From Torymus aiolomorphi (taxonomy: Eukaryota; Arthropoda; Insecta; Hymenoptera; Torymidae): 64,000 bases of DNA. This document shows positions 25,587-37,875 of the stretch, in pieces. The number at the start of each line of letters is the position of its first letter. The stretch's first letter is position 1. The translations under genes were made by a program, and so were the position numbers. Location: assembly GCA_036365515.1 (NCBI GenBank), contig CM070876.1, forward strand, positions 177,250,164 to 177,314,163, read 5' to 3'. Below the pieces are notes generated by a model, which did not search any database, was not told the origin of the DNA, and saw only the letters and a list, made by a program, of their open reading frames with translations.

Positions 25587-28433
25587 ACCGCTTTATCTCC
25601 GGATCTACGCCGTCCATTTTAACCATCGGGTTCTCATTTTTTTTGTTTTTTTATTCCGAATTCGGGAAGAAAACAATTTTTGATGCTTTATTGATTCGTT
25701 TTTGTTTTATTTCAAATTTTTGATTTTCGAAAAATTTATTTTTGATTTTTTTTAATGATCGGATTTAAATTTTTGAATGGGATCGGTCGCATTCGAAAGA
25801 GTATAAAAATCCTATAATTAAAAAAAAAATTATCTAGCTATCACGGTTCTCTTGTTATTAACAAAAACGTGTTTTTTTTTTAAAAGCTAATAACTCCTAA
25901 ACTAAACGGTCAATTTTTTTGAGAAAATTCACAATAATGCGGAATATAAATTGCTATAATCTGTGAAAATTTTAATCCATTCTGTTGGTTAGTTTTTGAG
26001 AAAAAAATTAAAAAATGGAAAAAATGTGTTCTCTATGTCGCACGTTTTATGGAGTAAACCTGGATTAATCGCTTTGTAATTTCTTATAGAGGTAGATTTT
26101 GGATAGATCTCGACTAAGTTCTTTGGGCTACATGATCGGTCCATAAATTTCTGAGATATTTGAGTTTCAATAGTATATTATGCACCAAGGGAATAAAGTG
26201 GGCTGTGTTCTCCCTGCGCGAGAGTTGTCGCCTGAGCGAAGCGAGGGCGACAAACGCGCAGGTTCGCACAACCCACTGTATTCACGAGTGCAATATACGA
26301 CTTTTTAACACAACTATCATAAAGTTCGTACTCGTTTCCCGCTGGAAAGGGAAAAAATGCTACATATTGATTCCCTAACCTCACTCTCGTTTCCAGCGCA
26401 ACGCATTGTTTGTGGGGGTAGGGAATGACCGTAGCTCTTTTTTCCCACTTCGGAGGGAATAAAGTACGAACTTTATGATGGGGTGTGTTAAAAATTTTTT
26501 TAACCTTTTTTTCAAATCGAAATTTCTCGAAAGCGGCTCTGTGTATCTGAATCGGATAGGTGGCATTCAAAAGCGAATTTAAATACCTATATTTTCTACA
26601 AAAATTATTTTTCTAGCTATCACGGTTCTTTTGTTATTAATAAAAACGTAAACATAGAAAAATAAAAAAAAATGAGTTTGGTATGTCTAACCATTGCGGG
26701 AGTAAAAATTTACTTAATCGCTTCAAAATTCCTCGTAGATGTGGATTTTGTATAGTTTTCGGTCGAGTTATTTGGGCAAAATGATTGGTCCATAGATTTA
26801 AGAGATATTTGAGGTTAAAATATTTTTAACCTTTTTTCAAATCGTAATTTCTCGAGAATAGCTCTATGTATTCGAAGGGAATGGGTAGCATTCGAAATAG
26901 AATTAAAATAGCTATATATCCTAGAAAAAAAAATTTTCTTTTATAGGGTGTTCTGTTATTATAAAAAAAAACGTAAGCATTGAAAAATGAAAAAATAAAA
27001 AAAATGAGTTTTGTATGTGCAACGATTGTTGGAATAAAATTGACTTATTCGCTTCAAAATTTCTTGTAGAGATGTATTTTTTAGATTTTTATGTCGATTT
27101 CTTGGGGCAAAATGATTGGTCCATAAATTTCAGATATTCGAGGTTAAAATATTTTTAGTAAAATTAATAAATGAAAAAATTGAGCTTTGTATGTTTAGCG
27201 ATTTTGGAAGTAAAATTGACTTAATCGCTTCTTTAAATCATTTATTAGATGCAATTAATAATGTGTCAACACAATTTTGTATATCATATAGATAATATGT
27301 GTGCGAATTTTCATGAAGATCGTACCATTACTTTTTGTAATATTTGATATTGTAAATTTTTGTATTTTACAAAGTGTCTTTCTTTGTCGCTTGATAACTA
27401 GAGAAAAAAACCGGTTTAATCATCTTGAAATTTTGTGAAAATGTAGAGTTTATATATTTATGGTATAAGTCCTTTAGGTAAAAGAATTGTCTCATGATTT
27501 GTAAAGATATTTAGAGGTGAAAACTTGTTTACGTTTTTTTGATGATCGTAATTTCTAAATGACGACTCCATGTATAAGCTCATAATTTATAGGCTATTTT
27601 GTTTGCCAGATAGGCAATATCTGTGTAAAATTTTATCAAGATTGTATGGCTATTTTTTAAAATATTTGATATTTAACATTATGGTATTTCTGAAAATGAC
27701 TTTCTCGGTTGCACAATAACTAGAGTAAAATTGTTTTAATTTCTTTGGAATTTTGTAGAGATGCTGAGTTTGTATATTATTTATTATATTAGTTCTTATG
27801 GTAATAAAAGAATTCGTTTATGAATTTGAGAGATATTTTAGACTAAAACTTTTTTAGCCATCTTTTCATATCGAAATTTTTCGAAAATGGCTTTATGTAT
27901 ATGTTACTAGAAAGTGGAAATGACGCGCGATAGGCACGCGTGTTGTTTACTTGCTTTTTCTAATTTAATAAGCTATTAGGTTCATTATTTAAAAATATTG
28001 CAACGAGGTATAATGAAAGTGGGTTAATGAAATTGTCGATCACTCAAAAAACATGTATTTTTTTATGAATAACTAAAGACGGTATTATTTAAATAAAATT
28101 AAAAATATACCCCTACAGTGAGTTTTCAATCATTATGAAAGCAGATAAGATTATGAAAATAAACAATTTATTAAAATAATACAGATGTTTGTTATTTCTT
28201 AAAGAACTAATTATTTTAAAGTATTTTCGAATACTTGTTTTTCAGAGAATATTTCATAAATCGACTCAAAATTTTAACCATTTATTACACTTATTAAAAA
28301 CTATATTTGGTTAAAATTTCAATACATTTTCTTCATTTGTTTTTGAGAAAAATTATTTTATAAAAGTATAAAAAAAGGAATTGATAAATTAATTTGAGGA
28401 AGCTACGTGCCAATGAATTGGCAGTGGTTTTTT
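25430..28433 (+). mobile_element. Complete (TG)n-bearing element T4, about 3.0 kb (block B only)
   Basis: GCTTCCTCCTAGAGGAAAC at the 5' end, a short (TG)n at 25,552-25,576, four or more internal repeats, and the 3' end GTGCCAATGAATTGGCAGTGG plus a T run. The uninterrupted site in block A (7,803-7,820) fixes both ends. Longer than T1 because of extra internal repeats and a nested insertion at 26,167-26,490. No open frame of note. Confidence 0.82.
26167..26490. mobile_element. Insertion nested in T4 carrying the CGAGCGAAGCGAGGG module
   Basis: Interrupts the GAGATATTTGAGGTTAAAA motif found uninterrupted in sister elements. Contains CCTGAGCGAAGCGAGGGCG, AAGTTCGTACTCGTTTCC and an inverted AAAGTACGAACTTTATGATG. 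Confidence 0.65.
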
Positions 28434-29997
28434 AAATTATGCGTGAAAAATAAATAAAATAATTGATTGTAATTTTATCGTCAAAACCTTTCAAAATTTC
28501 TAAATAACCTTTACTTCAAATTATATTTTCTTTGTGAAATTTCACACATAGGGTACTTGTCTCTAGTAGTATGTCTGTCCGTATTTGGGTGCTCTTTCTG
28601 GAATTTCCGATGTAAGAAAAAGGTTCTAAGCTTAAAAATAATAAATGGCTATTACAAAACAAAAGCAGGCACACAACACTCGCGCATAGTGCATAGCGCA
28701 TGTAATTTCCATTTTCTAGTATACATAAATGCATTCCCGAATAATTACGATTTTAAAAGAGGGCTAAAATAGTTTTAACCTCAAATATCTCTGAAATTAC
28801 GAATAAACGAATTCTTTTACCCTAAGAACTCTTCTAATAAATAATATATAAACTCACCATCTCCATCAAATCTAATCTCCATCAACTTTCAAAGTAATTA
28901 AATTTTACTCTAGTTATTGTGCGACATAGAAAGTCATTTCCAGAAATACCAAAATTTTAAATATCAAATATCTCAAAAACTAACATATAATCTGGATGAT
29001 ATTTTAAATACGTATTGCCTACATCACATACAAAATAGTCTATAAATTTCAAACTGATGCATGAAGTCGTCATTGAGAAATTACGATTTTGAAAAAAACG
29101 TAAAAAAATTTTCACCTTAAATATCTCTAAAAATTATGAGACAATTCTTTTACCTAAAGGACTTATACAATTAATATATAAATAAACTCTACATCTCCAC
29201 AAAATTTCAACATGATTAAACCTATTTTTTCTTCTCTAGTTATCATGCGACAAAGAAAATGACATTGTAAAATACGAAAATTTTAAATATCAAATATCTC
29301 AAAAGGTAATCGAACGATCTTGATGAAAATTCACACATATATTATGTGTATCACACACAAAATTGTCTATAAATTTGAAGCTGATACGTCGAGCCGTTTT
29401 CGAGAAATTACGATTTGAAAAATGGTTCAAAAAAACTTTGATCTCAAATATCTCTGAAATTTATTGACCAATGATATTAGCCGAGAGCTATCAAAAATCT
29501 ACCTCTACAAGGAATTTAAAAGCGATTAAGTCAATTTTACTCCCGTAATCGTGCTTCATACACAACGCATTTTTTCATTTTTCAATCTTTTTCTCAAAAA
29601 CTAGTCGACAGAATGGATTCAAATTTTTACAGATTATAGCTATTTATATTCTGCATTATCATGAATTTAAAAAAAAAAAATTAACTTATTTTTGGAGTTA
29701 TGAGCTTTAAAAAAAACACGTTTTTGTTAATAACAAAAGAACCGCAATAGCTAATGTAATTATTTTTTATTAAATATAAGTTTTTTATGCTCTTTCGAAT
29801 GCTATCTGTCCGATTCAAATATCTCAATGTTATCATTAAAAAAAACGCAAAAATAAATTTTGCGAAAATCGAAAATTCGAAATAAAACAAAAACGCATCG
29901 GCGAATCAAAAAGAGGATTTCCTTTTCCCATTAACACAAAGAAAAATGAGACCTGTCCGGTTTAAATCGATCGAATAGATCCTGAGATAAAACGGTA

Positions 29998-30000
<3 letters not shown>

Positions 30001-30075
<75 letters not shown>

Positions 30076-30165
30076 CACACACACATACACACACGCACAC
30101 GCACACGCACGCACACACACACATACAGACACACGGACGGACGCACGCACGCACGCACGCACACA
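30001..30165. repeat. (CA)n microsatellite
   Basis: The (TG)n tract of the block B copy of T1, read on the other strand. Confidence 0.95.
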
Positions 30166-30539
30166 CATAGACATTTTCTAAAATCATGTGATTCGATATT
30201 TTATCACCTCTATTCGTGTTTCTAGAGCGATTTAACGAAACTTAAAATTTTACTATTACAAAGCTTCCTCTAGGAGGCGGCAAAAATTGTAATGCTAATA
30301 TTATGGGAAATTAACAGTAATTATTTTGTTTTTGTCAGATTACGTTACTACTCAAGAATTAAGTACAAGACTACAATTTGCATAAAAATTGTTTTACGTC
30401 ATTTAACACATCTCAAATACCCACTAATGCGTTCACTCTGTCACTCAGAAAGTCATAAATCTTAAGAGTTTTTCCCAGATGAACGTAATATATGACTAAA
30501 ACCGAAATACTTATAGAAACCCCATAAGATCGACATATC

Positions 30540-30705
30540 TAAGGGCAATTTGTCTACTTTCCTTCATTAGGGAAACGCAGGCGTTGGCACGAACTAATAC
30601 TTACCTGCCCGTAACATCGACATACCTAAGGGCAATTTGACTACTTTCCTTCATTAGGGAAACCCAGGCGTTGGTGCCAACTAATACTTACCTGCGTACC
30701 TAAGG
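30540..30705. repeat. 87-bp tandem repeat, 2 copies (block B)
   Basis: Inverted counterpart of 5,460-5,735 with one unit fewer, which accounts for the 87-base slip in the arm pairing. Confidence 0.85.
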
Positions 30706-30741
30706 TTGTCCTTTCTCTTGGCCCACGCAGATCGAGGCGTC

Positions 30742-30781
30742 CTATATATAGTGCCGGAGGAGCCCAGATGAGTTCAGTCAA
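30742..30781 (+). promoter_or_regulatory. TATA box and initiator of the truncated ankyrin copy (B)
   Basis: CTATATATAG at 30,742-30,751 and TCAGTC with its A at 30,776, 57 bases before the ATG at 30,833. Confidence 0.75.
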
Positions 30782-30832
30782 AGGACATACGTTTTAGCCG
30801 ACAGTTGCTCTTCCACGGTTGCAGGAAAAAAG

Positions 30833-31015
30833 ATGAAGAGTTTGACTAGGGAATTGTGTAGAGCGACACTAGAGGGCGACTACGACTTGGCGGAGTGTAT
30901 TATCTATAGAGGGGCGGACGTGAAGAAGCCATTTAATCTACAATCTTGTCTTCGGAGCGCTACCGCGCTCCTTGATTTGGACCCTATTATCTTCAACATA
31001 TTCTACCCATATTAA
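30833..31015 (+). pseudogene. Truncated ankyrin gene, 5' fragment (block B)
   Basis: Identical 60-codon frame to 5,151-5,333: 51 ankyrin-gene codons, then nine from the new junction, then a stop. The same junction in A and B shows the break predates their separation. Confidence 0.85.
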
Positions 31016-31259
31016 TATTTCTTGATTTATTTTGTACGTTTATGCAAAATATATATATAAGAAAACTTCCCACAATTTCCAAGTTCAAATAAGGATATTT
31101 TAAAATACAAATATCTCGTGAAAACAAGTAATTTCTGTTTTCTTCCCTGAAAAGTTAATTAAAAATAATATATTTTAATATCTCACCTACTTCCACAATA
31201 GGTTAGTCTATTATATATATTATTGTACGTTCTTCTCTACAATTTTAGTACTCCATTTA

Positions 31260-31290
<31 letters not shown>

Positions 31291-34200
31291 TGTTAGTCAC
31301 CTAGTAGATTTATGTTGATTTAGATAATTTATTCTAAAGCATGTGTTACATCTTGCCTTTTTTTTGCTATGGTTTCAAATATAAAGAAAAAAAAAATAAT
31401 AAAAAAAATAAAGAAATATATACATAGAAAACCTAAGACAAAAATTTACATATTGAGAGCGTGGCGTCCTTTTTAGGAGAAAGCGACGCTCAACATAGCA
31501 GAAAAGGTTAGCGTCCTTTTCAGGGAAGCGTACCCCAGGTATAATTCTAAGAAGCGTACCGTCCTTTTCAGGGAAGCGTACCCCAGGTATAATTCTAAGA
31601 AGCGTGGCGTCCTTTTCAGAGAAGCGTGAGTAGCCATCTAAACTTTCACCAGGGAAAACTTCACTTAAGGGCGAATGTCCATCTTTATACTACCCATCTC
31701 GCAAAAATTTGGAAATTTTTCATTGTAAGAATACTAAGAAAGTTCATTTAATAATGTTATTACTTTTATTTTAAAAACTAAATTAAGACGCTATGTAAAT
31801 CTAATATTTTTAGGAATTGTAGTTATCGTTTCTCTCGCAAATCTTTGTTTAATTTAGGTTTTTCTGCTTTTAACTTTATAAGAAACCTTTTGCTGATGTT
31901 TAACTGAATTTTTTATGTATGCGGTACTATTAATTACATTATATTTAATTTATTGTTATAATAATTATGATGATAAATGAAACATCGTTTATGCATAATT
32001 TAAAAGCTTGTAAATTAAATATTCTGAGGGATATTTGCAATCGCTTTATAGGCAAGTATAAAATATGTTGAATCTTTCCTCTTTTTATGTCCATTATTTA
32101 TGCTTGAAGTTAAATCCTTATCAATAATTAATGTTTGACCATTAATTAATTTATGAATATAATGCCACCTAAGCATAAACTATGTTTTATTGTTAAGAAA
32201 TTATGTTTAATATACTTACATAATGAGGACACTTCACAGTAAGTTTAAGATACGAAAATATACTTATAAACAAAAACCTTATTCACAATTGTATTACACA
32301 TACCGTACTAACTTTAATTATTATATTTACCCTATCACAACGGTAAAAACAACTAAATTATGGAGCTTATTAGTTAATTAAAGCTTTTTAACCCTCTAAA
32401 TTATAATTTTCATGTTTTTATATTTTAGAATCCATTTTCATTCTGATTTTCTTTTTATTTCAAATCAAAATCTAAGATGTACAATTATTATTTATTAAGT
32501 TATTTAATAATTTGTATTAGCCCCGCCTTTTTTAACACTTTCACCGATTAAAAATTAATATTTTAGAAAAATATAGGTTTTAAAATAATTTAGTTGTTTA
32601 TTAATTAAGATTTATGCAAAAATTTGTATTAGTTATTAATATTTACTATTTTTAAATGCGTGCTGAATATCTAAAGCTAATTGACCAATCCTCACGCAGA
32701 ATCTTAGAAAGAGGAGCAGTAGAACTTTCGGAAAACCATCCGTAACCAATCAGGTAGATTTAGGTATTCCCTTTCTACTACCTAGGGCGGTCTCAAAACC
32801 CGAGCGACCTATAACATCCTTCCACGTTTAAGGAAAGAAGCGTCAGCGTCCTCCTAGTTAGGCTAGCTCGTAACGCTGCGCGTCTACTCCGCCTCAGTCA
32901 CTCACCAGTAGTCACCCTGCCACAAGCTTGCATCACGCGCTCACTCAACATGCGCTCACTCATCACGCGCTCAATCACCCTCCAACGAGATCAAACATCC
33001 TCAACGAGGTTTTTATTCACGCGCTCACTCACAACACAACCCTCAACCGGAGAGGTTCATTTTTTCTCCAAGTCTTTATTTATCTCCGTGTTTTGTTTTG
33101 TGTGAAATTTGCTGTACAACTTTATTACCGTGCAATGGTAATAAATACGTTACATGACAATAAATTAATTGCATAAAGCTAAAAAGTTTCTCTTGTCTAT
33201 TCATTTAAAACCAACTAAGCAAACGACACCTGTTATTAAAACATGAAACAGGGACAACGGACCATCGAAAGCTGCTAAGGACTAAGGAAAAATAGTAAAT
33301 GAAATATTTCATTCGCTGTCATAACTTTTCTTTTAGTTAGCCTAAAGACTTTCCTTCCAAAATATTAACCCCATTTTGTATATCTCTAAATCGTGATTCC
33401 GTTTACTTTCCCTTAAAACAAAGCGTTTCTTCCTACAATCTATCCATCTTTTTAAAACTGACCCACTAGATATCCTGAGATTAAAAACTATATTAGGGAG
33501 TCTATTCCGCAAGTCGCCAGTAACTTGGCCTTCCTTGTTGTGGGTAGATTCCCTAATCAAAATAAATCAACTGCTCAAAACAAATTTCGGGGTGGAAAAA
33601 AAAGGAAACCAAGAAGAGTAACCAGCAATACCACTGGTTATTAAAATTTTTTACATCTATAATTATTTCAACTGCGTCGCGCCCTTTTGCTGCCCATAAG
33701 ACATCCCATCCTTCTAGTGTTAGTATCTAGCTCAATCCCGAGCTAGTAGGTTTTCGTTAGCCTAGGCTCTAAACTGAGCAAAATAGTTTTTTATAAAACT
33801 AACATGTTGGGTCTTCTTTGGTAGACCCGACGACAAAATCAATGCAGTTATGGCACCAAGAGTTGAAAATATTTCCTAAAGCAAATATTTTTTTTACGGT
33901 AAGAAGAACTATACTATTAATTCAAAAATTTTATGAATGTTTATGTTTTTCTTGCCGTTTTTAGAATGTACAAATTATTTACTACAGAAAGTCTTATATT
34001 TTCAACTTTACGTGCTCTAAACTGCATGAATTTTAAGTAATTTAGGTCCTGTCCCATGAAAATCTATAGAATGGTTTTCTCAAAAAGTTGCGCCAATGCT
34101 CAAAAATTGAAAACTCTATATCTCTATTCTAAAGTGCTTTGCACACTGCCAGGTAAGAATGCGGGAATCCTACACTTTGCGTGCGCTAAATTGGCATAGA

Positions 34201-35415
34201 AAATCGAGATTTGTATAGTACATTTCGATACTAGTGCGTGAAAGTAATTTTATCGTCGGGACGACGTTTGCGCCCGAGCGAAGTGAGGGTACAAAGGTCA
34301 CATGAGGTTGAAATAACCTTCTCGCTAGCATATGGAAATAGTACTTTTCGATACTAGTGCGAGAGAGATGACCCTGTACGCGCACCAGTTTGTCGCCCGA
34401 GCGAGGCGAGGGTGAAAATGACACGACTCGAGAATCATCTCACGGACGTGTATCGAACAATATTTTTCAAAACAACGAGTGGAAGTTCCGAGTTTGCGCA
34501 AGCTTGCGTGGGCAAAGTCGGAACTTTGGACACAGAGTGTGAAAAAAATAATGTTTTTTTTTTTTTTTTTTTTTTTCATTTCATATCTATGTACCAAATT
34601 TTCTTGAGAAAATGTTCCTGAAAATCGCTAATCAATATTTTGTCTCTCTATCCATAGACCAAATTACAGCATCCGACAAACATGGATTGATAGAGATAAT
34701 TATATATCCGACCACAAAAAAAAAAAAAAAAAAGAAAATCATCCGAAGAAATGGGGTTTTTGAGAAAATGGATTTTTCTGAAAAGAGCATTATTTCGTAA
34801 GAACTGCATATGTCGTGCATTTTTTATTTTAATCCAAATATTATGCAGGAGGTGAAAGGGAGTGCTGAACTGAGTGAAAGGTCGTTTAGTTTACTCAGAA
34901 GCTTTAAAAACTTGTGTAATAGCAGCCGTTTGAGTATGACCTTGAAATATAAGATTGCAAAGATATAATTATATACAAATTTTGAACATTACAAACCGGA
35001 TGCATTTTTAGTGCAATCGAGACATGAAAACCTACGCGTCGAATCATCTTTAGAGAAGAACGGCCATACTTTAAATTCAAAATGATAAGTGATGTAGGCA
35101 TACTCTGGCGGTTCAATTTGAGATATATGAAAATAATAAGTATCTTTTCCACACCACCTTGCGGTAGATACCATGGCGCGTTTTTGATAAGTGGTTTCCC
35201 CATGTATTATATATTGGGAAACATATATAATACATATAATATACAATTTACATTGTGCATATTATGTAGGCCTAATCCACCCATGCTAATAAAATCATTA
35301 TAGTTAAAAATATTTTACAATTTTAATGTAAATTATTAAAAAATTTTCAACTATAATAATTTCTAGCATGTGCCGCTCCAGCCACTGACCGCGCAGCGAC
35401 AGCCCTCGCCACACC
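31016..35415. other. AT-rich non-coding flank (block B)
   Basis: Inverted copy of 781-5,150 with the same repeats: a TA run at 31,260-31,284, 48-base repeats near 31,475-31,632, a minisatellite near 32,925-33,040, and the dispersed module near 34,190-34,540. No gene seen. Confidence 0.7.
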
Positions 35416-36540
35416 TCAGAGGATGACAAGGTCCCGGCGACGGTATGGGTCGTAACGACTGCGCAAAGGCTGGTGCAGGCGACTGGACTGCTTGTCCCAG
35501 CGGTGGTTGCGCTGCCCTTTCACGCGCATCGACCCCTGGAAATTCCTCCTAGAGTCGCTGATCACGCTGTAAGAATATTCGTGACCCGACGAGTAAGGCA
35601 TCGGCACGTTGGACATTCGCTGCTCAGCCTCGTTCTTCAGGGTCTCGCTGGCGCTCATCGGAGAGTCTGGCGCAGAAGGAGGCGACATCTGCGGGCGCGC
35701 CGTCGTGTTCAGCGAGACGGCCAAGTGATGAGCGGGAGCAAATACAGCATAAGTTCCATCAGGGGTCATCATGGCACCTGTAACTGATGGTCCCTCTACT
35801 GGGACCATAAAACTTCTGGGAATCCCACTACTTCTTTCAATCCGTTTGCCGTCCAAATCATAAGGGCAATCTTTTATCCAATGACTACCACGTTGCTGGC
35901 ATTTATAACAACGATAATGCGGAGGCACTAATCCAGTTTGGTTGGAACCTCGTATTTTCACGTAGCTGAAAATTGAAAATAAAATGTTAATATCTATTAC
36001 TGTACATAATCAATCTACATAACAACAAAATTTTCAACGGAAAAGAATACATACCTTGAAGGATCGTAATCCTGGGTTGACTGTATCATCATGGCGCGGA
36101 TTTTCTCCTCCTCAGATATATCTGCGCTTGTAAGATCGATATATTTCGTCTGAGGAGCCTTATCTTTACACTTGTTGGACGGTGCGTCTGTCCGGTACCG
36201 AGAGCGTTTTTTCTGCTCTGTTACTGGTACTCTAACAACATTTACCGTAGAGTAAACGGCGATTAAGGTGTTCTCATCCTTGTAAACTAGAAAAAATTAT
36301 TTTTTTTATGAGATTTTTGATTTTTATTTTATATTTTATTTTAAATAATAACAATTTTGGGAATTTCGTCTTACCTTCTTTTGTTTCGTCGTTTCTGATT
36401 TTCAAATCCACACCTCCTTTCTTTCCTATCCCTTTTTGCTGCATAATACTTTCCTTTAAATTAGCTACAGATATGTGTTGCCCATTAATCTTAAGTACCT
36501 CCATGTCCGTACTACTCCCAAATCGGTAGTGTACAGCCAT
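35416..36540 (-). CDS. RBBP6/Snama-like protein, short form without RING domain
   Basis: Three exons with GT-AG introns: 36,540-36,375, 36,286-36,055 and 35,965-35,416, 948 nt in all, giving 315 residues. Exons 1-2 encode a DWNN domain (start MAVHYRFGSSTDMEVLKING, residues 1 to about 75), the ubiquitin-like fold that defines the RBBP6 family. A conserved linker reaches a zinc knuckle at residues 152-166 (C-x2-C-x5-H-x4-C), then the family motif STGIPRSFM in the form SSGIPRSFM. Known RBBP6/Snama proteins continue into a RING finger and act as nuclear E3 ligases tied to mRNA 3'-end processing and p53 control. Here a Ser/Arg-rich tail ends without any RING. The knuckle has five residues before His where four are usual. 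Exon 3 begins at codon 133 and reads Tyr-Val at the splice. The intact frame across two introns argues against a retrocopy. Likely a RING-less paralogue; function unknown. Confidence 0.85.
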
Positions 36541-37200
36541 CTTCTAGAAAATGTTAATGTATAGCAATCGAATGTGGCTTATTCGAACGTCTGTCCTGTG
36601 CAAAGGCTGCTTTGCAACTGTGAGCGTTTGCTGTGCCTATGTCTTCATTTACACCTGGGTCCACCGAAGGGTAATTACGTCGATGGCGGCGAGCGTTCAG
36701 CTACCTAACCCAACCCAACAGACGAGTCTTTCATTGGTGTTGCCAGAAGCAGACCAATAGGTAATGGTATCTCGTAGCACTAATGGATCGCCGACTACCA
36801 GATATATCCATAATTTGAGTAACGTGAAATTTCCAAGTCCTCTACCCATAAAAATCGTTCATAAAGTGAGTTTTAAAAACGTTGTGACACAGTAGATCAC
36901 GAGTGTTTAGAATAAATGTTTGACCGTCTAAAAACGTTGTAAAAGCGTTTTTTTGAAAAACTTACCAAGTGTTTCAAAGCACGTTAACAAACGAGTTTTG
37001 AAAATGAGTGTTTCGATTATTAAGTCATTTTTAACAATAAAAGATGTTAAATATAAGAATATCACATCCCTTATTCCCTGACTTTGACTTATAATCTGAA
37101 TCAAACATTTTTAGTCATGTATTGCCGTGCGCCACCTATCGATGATAGTTTTATTACCAATTACGTGTTTTGAATAATCTTACCACGTTTGTACCCTGGT
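36541..37200. other. 5' flank of the RBBP6-like gene
   Basis: Probable promoter and 5' UTR region of the minus-strand gene. CCTAACCCAACCCAAC at about 36,704 may be a promoter-proximal motif. No TATA box stands out. Confidence 0.35.
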
Positions 37201-37261
37201 AGAAATTGACCATTTTTCTCCCATTTGTGAAACGATTTTTCTCCCATTTTCTAGCTCTTTT

Positions 37262-37710
37262 CTAGCGATACCAGCAGGGTAATACATCGCTTGATCCCGA
37301 TCTGAAGAGATGTTTATTGTTTAATAGGCGTACCTGCTCTCTTGATGTAGCCCCCGCGTACAGATTAGCTCTTAAACGGGAATTATACGGCTCAATGATT
37401 GCCCATTTGCTCATACTTTTCTGGATGAGCTCGGTGTGCTCGTCCACGTGCTTGGGCCGTCAAACTGCGATACCAGCAAAGGCATGCTCTGCTCGATGGT
37501 TCAGCATGTCTACCCTGTCATTACTGTCAAACATGCTGAACGAATATACGATATAAACTGAGCGAGTTGCCGTAGAACAGCGATCCTTCAATCCCGGCAT
37601 TCATCAATACTTGAACCGAATCGTTGTAAGGACAAGTCCGACTCCGCTGGTAAATGCGCGGCAACAGCTAATTGGAATGTGGTAATCCAGATTTCGGTAC
37701 CTCTCTGTCT
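37262..37710 (-). pseudogene. Unidentified protein relic
   Basis: The minus strand from about 37,680 reads as good amino-acid sequence in pieces: NDSVQVLMNAGIEGSLFYGN in one frame, then MFDSNDRVDMLNHRAEHAF in another, an in-frame TGA at 37,460-37,462, then HVDEHTELIQKSMSKW through YAGATSREQVRLLNNKHLF to about 37,262. Balanced composition and higher GC than the surroundings suggest a former coding sequence. I do not recognise the family; an old mobile or viral insertion is possible but unsupported. Confidence 0.35.
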
Positions 37711-37875
37711 AAAGCGGACGCCTACCTAGGCCAGGAGCAGTATACTTTCACATGGATGCGTTCTGACGTAGATTATCTTTTTGGCTATAACTTCTTCATA
37801 ACATATAGAACGAAAATATCAGGGTGCACCAAAAAAAAAAAAGTAATGCTAACTGCAGGAACAATCGAAACGTGA

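Larger units (their letters stand above)
25228..30279 (-). mobile_element. (TG)n-bearing element T1, block B copy, interrupted
   Basis: The 5' hairpin is at 30,263-30,279 and the 3' hairpin (CCAATTCATTGG) at about 25,238-25,250. It is split by element T4 (25,430-28,433), inserted in opposite orientation. Confidence 0.78.
22002..36195 (-). repeat. Right arm of the large inverted duplication (block B)
   Basis: Reverse-complement copy of block A 1-11,880. It starts directly after the N gap, so the inverted junction itself is not sequenced. It keeps the truncated ankyrin gene with its promoter, the AT-rich flank and the 3' two exons of the RBBP6-like gene, and runs on at 36,196 into unique sequence with that gene's first exon. 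It lacks the 1.18-kb fold-back found in A and C and has two extra (TG)n elements. Confidence 0.9.
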
